Origin: Plakobranchus ocellatus
Lineage: Eukaryota; Mollusca; Gastropoda; Plakobranchidae
Direction: 5' to 3'
Assembly (NCBI GenBank): GCA_019648995.1
Contig: BLXT01004995.1
Location: 2,022,820-2,046,070 of the forward strand
DNA length: 23,251 nt
In this document: piece by piece, positions 13,501 to 17,600 of the stretch
How the letters are laid out: the number at the start of each line of letters is the position of its first letter
How positions within the stretch are numbered: the stretch's first letter is position 1
Notes under the pieces: model-generated
Told to the model about the DNA's origin: nothing
The model's database searches: none
What the model saw: the letters and a program-made list of their open reading frames with translations, nothing else
Program-made: the position numbers and the translations under genes

Positions 13501-14575
13501 TTCTACATTTAAAAATGTTGAAAATGTATTAAAAAGATAAAGAAATAAGCTGAAAATAATTTTTAAAAATAAATCTAGCAGGTTGTAAGCATAAAAAAAT
13601 GTTTACTTCTTTGACTTTTCCTCTTGTTAACACCATCAAATCATCACAGATTTTCTGCCTCTTTGCAGCTGGAAGATCTGCCCTGCAAATTAAAAAAAAA
13701 TGAAGTTTCCAGTCAAAACAGGGGATATATACAGCTGAGAAGTAGATGAATCTTGACATCTTGTTCAAATGATTTTTTACCTATTTCATGCACGTTTCTT
13801 TATAAATGCATATTTTATGATTCTGCTATTCTTTAAGTTTCACCCAGGAGAAATTTTTCTTTAATTGGCAATTCCTTGAAATTGCATTTCAAATGGCACC
13901 TGGATTAGTAGGTTCATGCAATGTGGTACTTTCGAACATTTTTTTCAATTTTGTAAAGCTGCTCAGAATTCTTATCACCTGAATTGTCATAGATTACCAA
14001 AAAGTAAACTTACCATTTTCAGGATAAATGCATTTCTAAAAAACGAACATTTAGATGGGATTCAGCAATATGAACGAAGAGTCCCACACATGAATTTTGC
14101 AAAAGAGATCACCATAAATATAATCTTTTCTATAATTATTACATGCAGAAAGCGTGAAATTACCACAAAATGAGGCCGAAAAATACAATTAATATTATAG
14201 GTGCAGCTTTCTTCTCAATCTTAACATTTTACACACATACTCTTTCATGAGGTTTGGAGGAGTCTCGCAATGTTTGACATCACTTACACCTATTAAGAGC
14301 TTCCTCTCCCCATGTATGATGTTTTAAACCTATTTTATATTGCAAGCCTTTTTTGTAAAATGTTTCATTAATTGGTGACATCACACACAGATTTTTGTTA
14401 CAAATCTGTCTCACCTGCGCAAATCCTCCCAACTTCTTTTTGCTGTGTTTATCAAGTCATAATTATTTTTAGTCATTCGTCTTTCTTGCCGTTTCTCTTT
14501 CCATGTCTGATTGGGAGTTTTGGGCACTAAAATATAATAATACAAAAAAGTCTATAAAAATAGACTTACATAATC

Positions 14576-14633
<58 letters not shown>

Positions 14634-17600
14634 CAAAAAAACATTTTTTTGGAAAATGGAACAAAATTTCTGCGATGCACTGAGAAGAAAAAAACTTACA
14701 AAATAAAGTGATTCACAATAATCATAAAATGACAGAGCTTCTCATAAAATTTGCTGTCAAATGCCATAAAAATATCTACCCCAGGATTTTGCGGGCAACA
14801 GTGGACATGAATTCAATAGTGAATAGTTCTTTGCTTTGCATCCAGCATCCTTTCAGTGCCATGAACAATACCTGGAGCAGTTTAAAGCATATAGTTTGAT
14901 CAATTACTACAACTTGCAATGCCATTGTTAATCACAGCAGCCACAAAGACTACCTGGCCAAGGTCAGGTTAACATGAAAAATCAAAACAACTGTCTATAA
15001 AAAGCTTTTTTTGGGGTGTGCTGGGACTAGAAACTTCACTTTTAAATTTTTAGGGCAGATCTTCCAGCTTCAAAGAGACAGAAAGTTTGTGATGATTCCA
15101 TGAGTATTTTTAGTACATTTCCTCTAGCCTATGAAGCACACAGTCACACTTTGGACTAAGACTCTTACTAACCTGTTGTCTCATCGGGCAGTGCGTCAAA
15201 CTTCTTATTGCCAGATTTCTTTGACTTTGCATTGTCCCCAGCAGATTTTAATTTTTTTAGTTTCTTTGCTGCTTGTTTCAAAGGTTCCTGCAAAGAGATA
15301 ATTCACTAAAGTAGATAAAAAGTAATATTTAGAAAAAAAAATCTGTGAATTTCAGTCTTTTATGTTTCATCTACACAAAGCAATGAAAATTTCTTCATGT
15401 CTAAACAAAAGCCATATATTAAGTATTCCTATGTAAGGTAAAAAATCCTTTGAAGTATTTGGATGCAGCATGTTCAAATCATTACAGAAATCATTAAACC
15501 ACAAAAAAAAAAAAGTGTAAATATAAATTAACAGTTTTAAGTTAATCATTTTTCTTATTACAATATCAAGCAGATATTCATTGATCATGTTCATTTTATT
15601 CATAAAAAAAAAGAAACATGACAGCAAAATGAGAATATCGTGAGACATTATTTAACTTAGGACACTTTTTTCTCTACCTTCTTCAACAATGTTTTTAAAA
15701 TCCTACGATTTTCTGCAGTTAAAGATTTTTAGCTTTGGAAAATGTCAATGACTCCTATGAATTTACATACCTTAAGTCCTATTTTCTTATTCTTTCCAGG
15801 TGAATTTTTTTCTTTTTTGTCTGCCTTTTTTACTCTTTTAGAAGGTGAGTGTGTTTCATCCACTTCCTGATCTATCTCATCAACTTCCATACTCTCATCC
15901 ATACCCTCAACATCACCATTATCATCATCATCATCATCATCCAAAGAAAATTTCTCAAGCTGACGTCTTGTAAAGGATCTGTTTGAAAAGGAAAGAAAAA
16001 AAACTTGTTCATCAATAAATCAGGAAAGGATAGTAGAAAAATTAATCAGTGCACAATGTTGCCATAAAGAATGAACTTTAGTGAGTTTTAGTGCAGAGAA
16101 TTACTGAAAAACTTACAATTTACAATTTTATACTGCTCAAGCAAATGTCTTATACATTATTGCCCTCAGCAGAAAGGCTGTAATTTGCTTCATTTATGGG
16201 ACAGGCCACACGGCTATCTGCCGGCGATCATTTAGTTTGACCCGGACCGACCGCTCTGACCCCGTACACCACCCGGCTGAATGCTAGGCCCAGTGAATAT
16301 TACAGCTATTTCAATAACAGTGCAATTAACGCGTCGCTTTTACTAATCTGTGCGGAGTATCAGGTGAAATTTAAGGCTTAAAGACAGAAAATATATTTAT
16401 CAACAAAATGCAATGATTTTTAGGTCATACAACTTTACAGATGGCGCAAGAAATATTTTAAGGTTGAATAATTTTAAAAGGTCACGTTGACATTAATTCT
16501 TAATCATTGCACAAAAACTTGAATAAATTAAAAATGTGCAGTAGGAGGTTTTTAAAAAATGGCAAAACTGAAGAGATTATTCTCTACCTTATGAAGACGG
16601 TGATCTCTTGAAGTGCGGTATCTTCGTTTGACAGTAAATCCAGGTTAAAGTATGATTTATATGTCTTCACTGCCGGTAAGTTCGTATATCCGATCTTAAT
16701 CAAGTTGGAGGTTTTTAAAAAAATGGTAAGTTCGTATATCCGATCGAAGGGTGCCAATGACCTCCACAAAAACCTTTTCAACACACAGTCAGCTAACATA
16801 GTCTTGACTCTTGAACATTCTTTAAGTTTTTGCAAGCGATGGCCATGAAAAGTTAATTCATTCACTCATTCTTTCACTCAGTCTCTCTTTCTTAGTTCTC
16901 TCTCGCACTTTGTCAGCTCTAGGCCTACATGTATAAATTTTGCAAAACTCAAAGTAGATTATACATTACCTGTGATAAGCCACACATCAGTAAACTTCAA
17001 AGACTTTTTAGAACATGAAAAAAGTTTTATTTTACACGTTTTATGTGATATTCGCTAGATTTTATTTACAATTAGAATTGAACCATACGTCTTAATGATC
17101 ACTGAGGTCATTATGAACAGTGCACTAGGTTTATAAGAATAATTCTCTCTCTCCTCTCTCTCTCTCGGACACACAATTATTTTCTACTATTTCATTCTTT
17201 ATTTTGTGATTTCTTTTTCCTCTTTTCTGGAATAAGTATTTTAAGATGTTGTGATGTCTGTAGCAGGTGGGATTTCATTGTTGTCTCTAATTGACTTGCT
17301 TCATTTTTCACGGCGTGTGTTCTTTTCTGAATTTTTCCGATAGTTGAAAGTAAAAGTTCCCTGTTCTCCTAGTAAACCTAACCAAAGTTATATTTCTGTA
17401 TGAATGGTATGCAGTGATGCTCTAAAATGTGATGTTTTGAGAGAACCTTTTGTCAGTTTGTTGGTATGGATTGGATTTTTGTGCGATATTGGATTGTGGA
17501 TCTTGGAAAATGCTAGGTTTATGGAGTCAAGTTTAGTTTTATGTGTAAATGCGGTGTCTATTATGATTCTATTGTCAATGCATCTAAGTGTTTGTAGCAT

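Larger units (their letters stand above)
14527..15172 (-). other. PUM3 intron 4 (0.65 kb)
   Basis: It contains the (GA)n tract at 14576-14630 and the inverted exon 6 copy at 15025-15103. The plus-strand open frame at 14708-14899 has no recognisable similarity. Confidence 0.75.

Noticed and set aside
13443..13534. Short duplicated ACATTT..AATGTTGAAAAT segment in intron 6
   Set aside because: Real but small and AT-rich; local slippage is enough to explain it.
16584..16865. 93-codon minus-strand open frame in intron 2, considered as an extra PUM3 exon
   Set aside because: Its end has a GT in the right phase, but I found no acceptor in the phase needed to join exon 2, and the protein is not recognisable. 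It also overlaps the local direct repeats.
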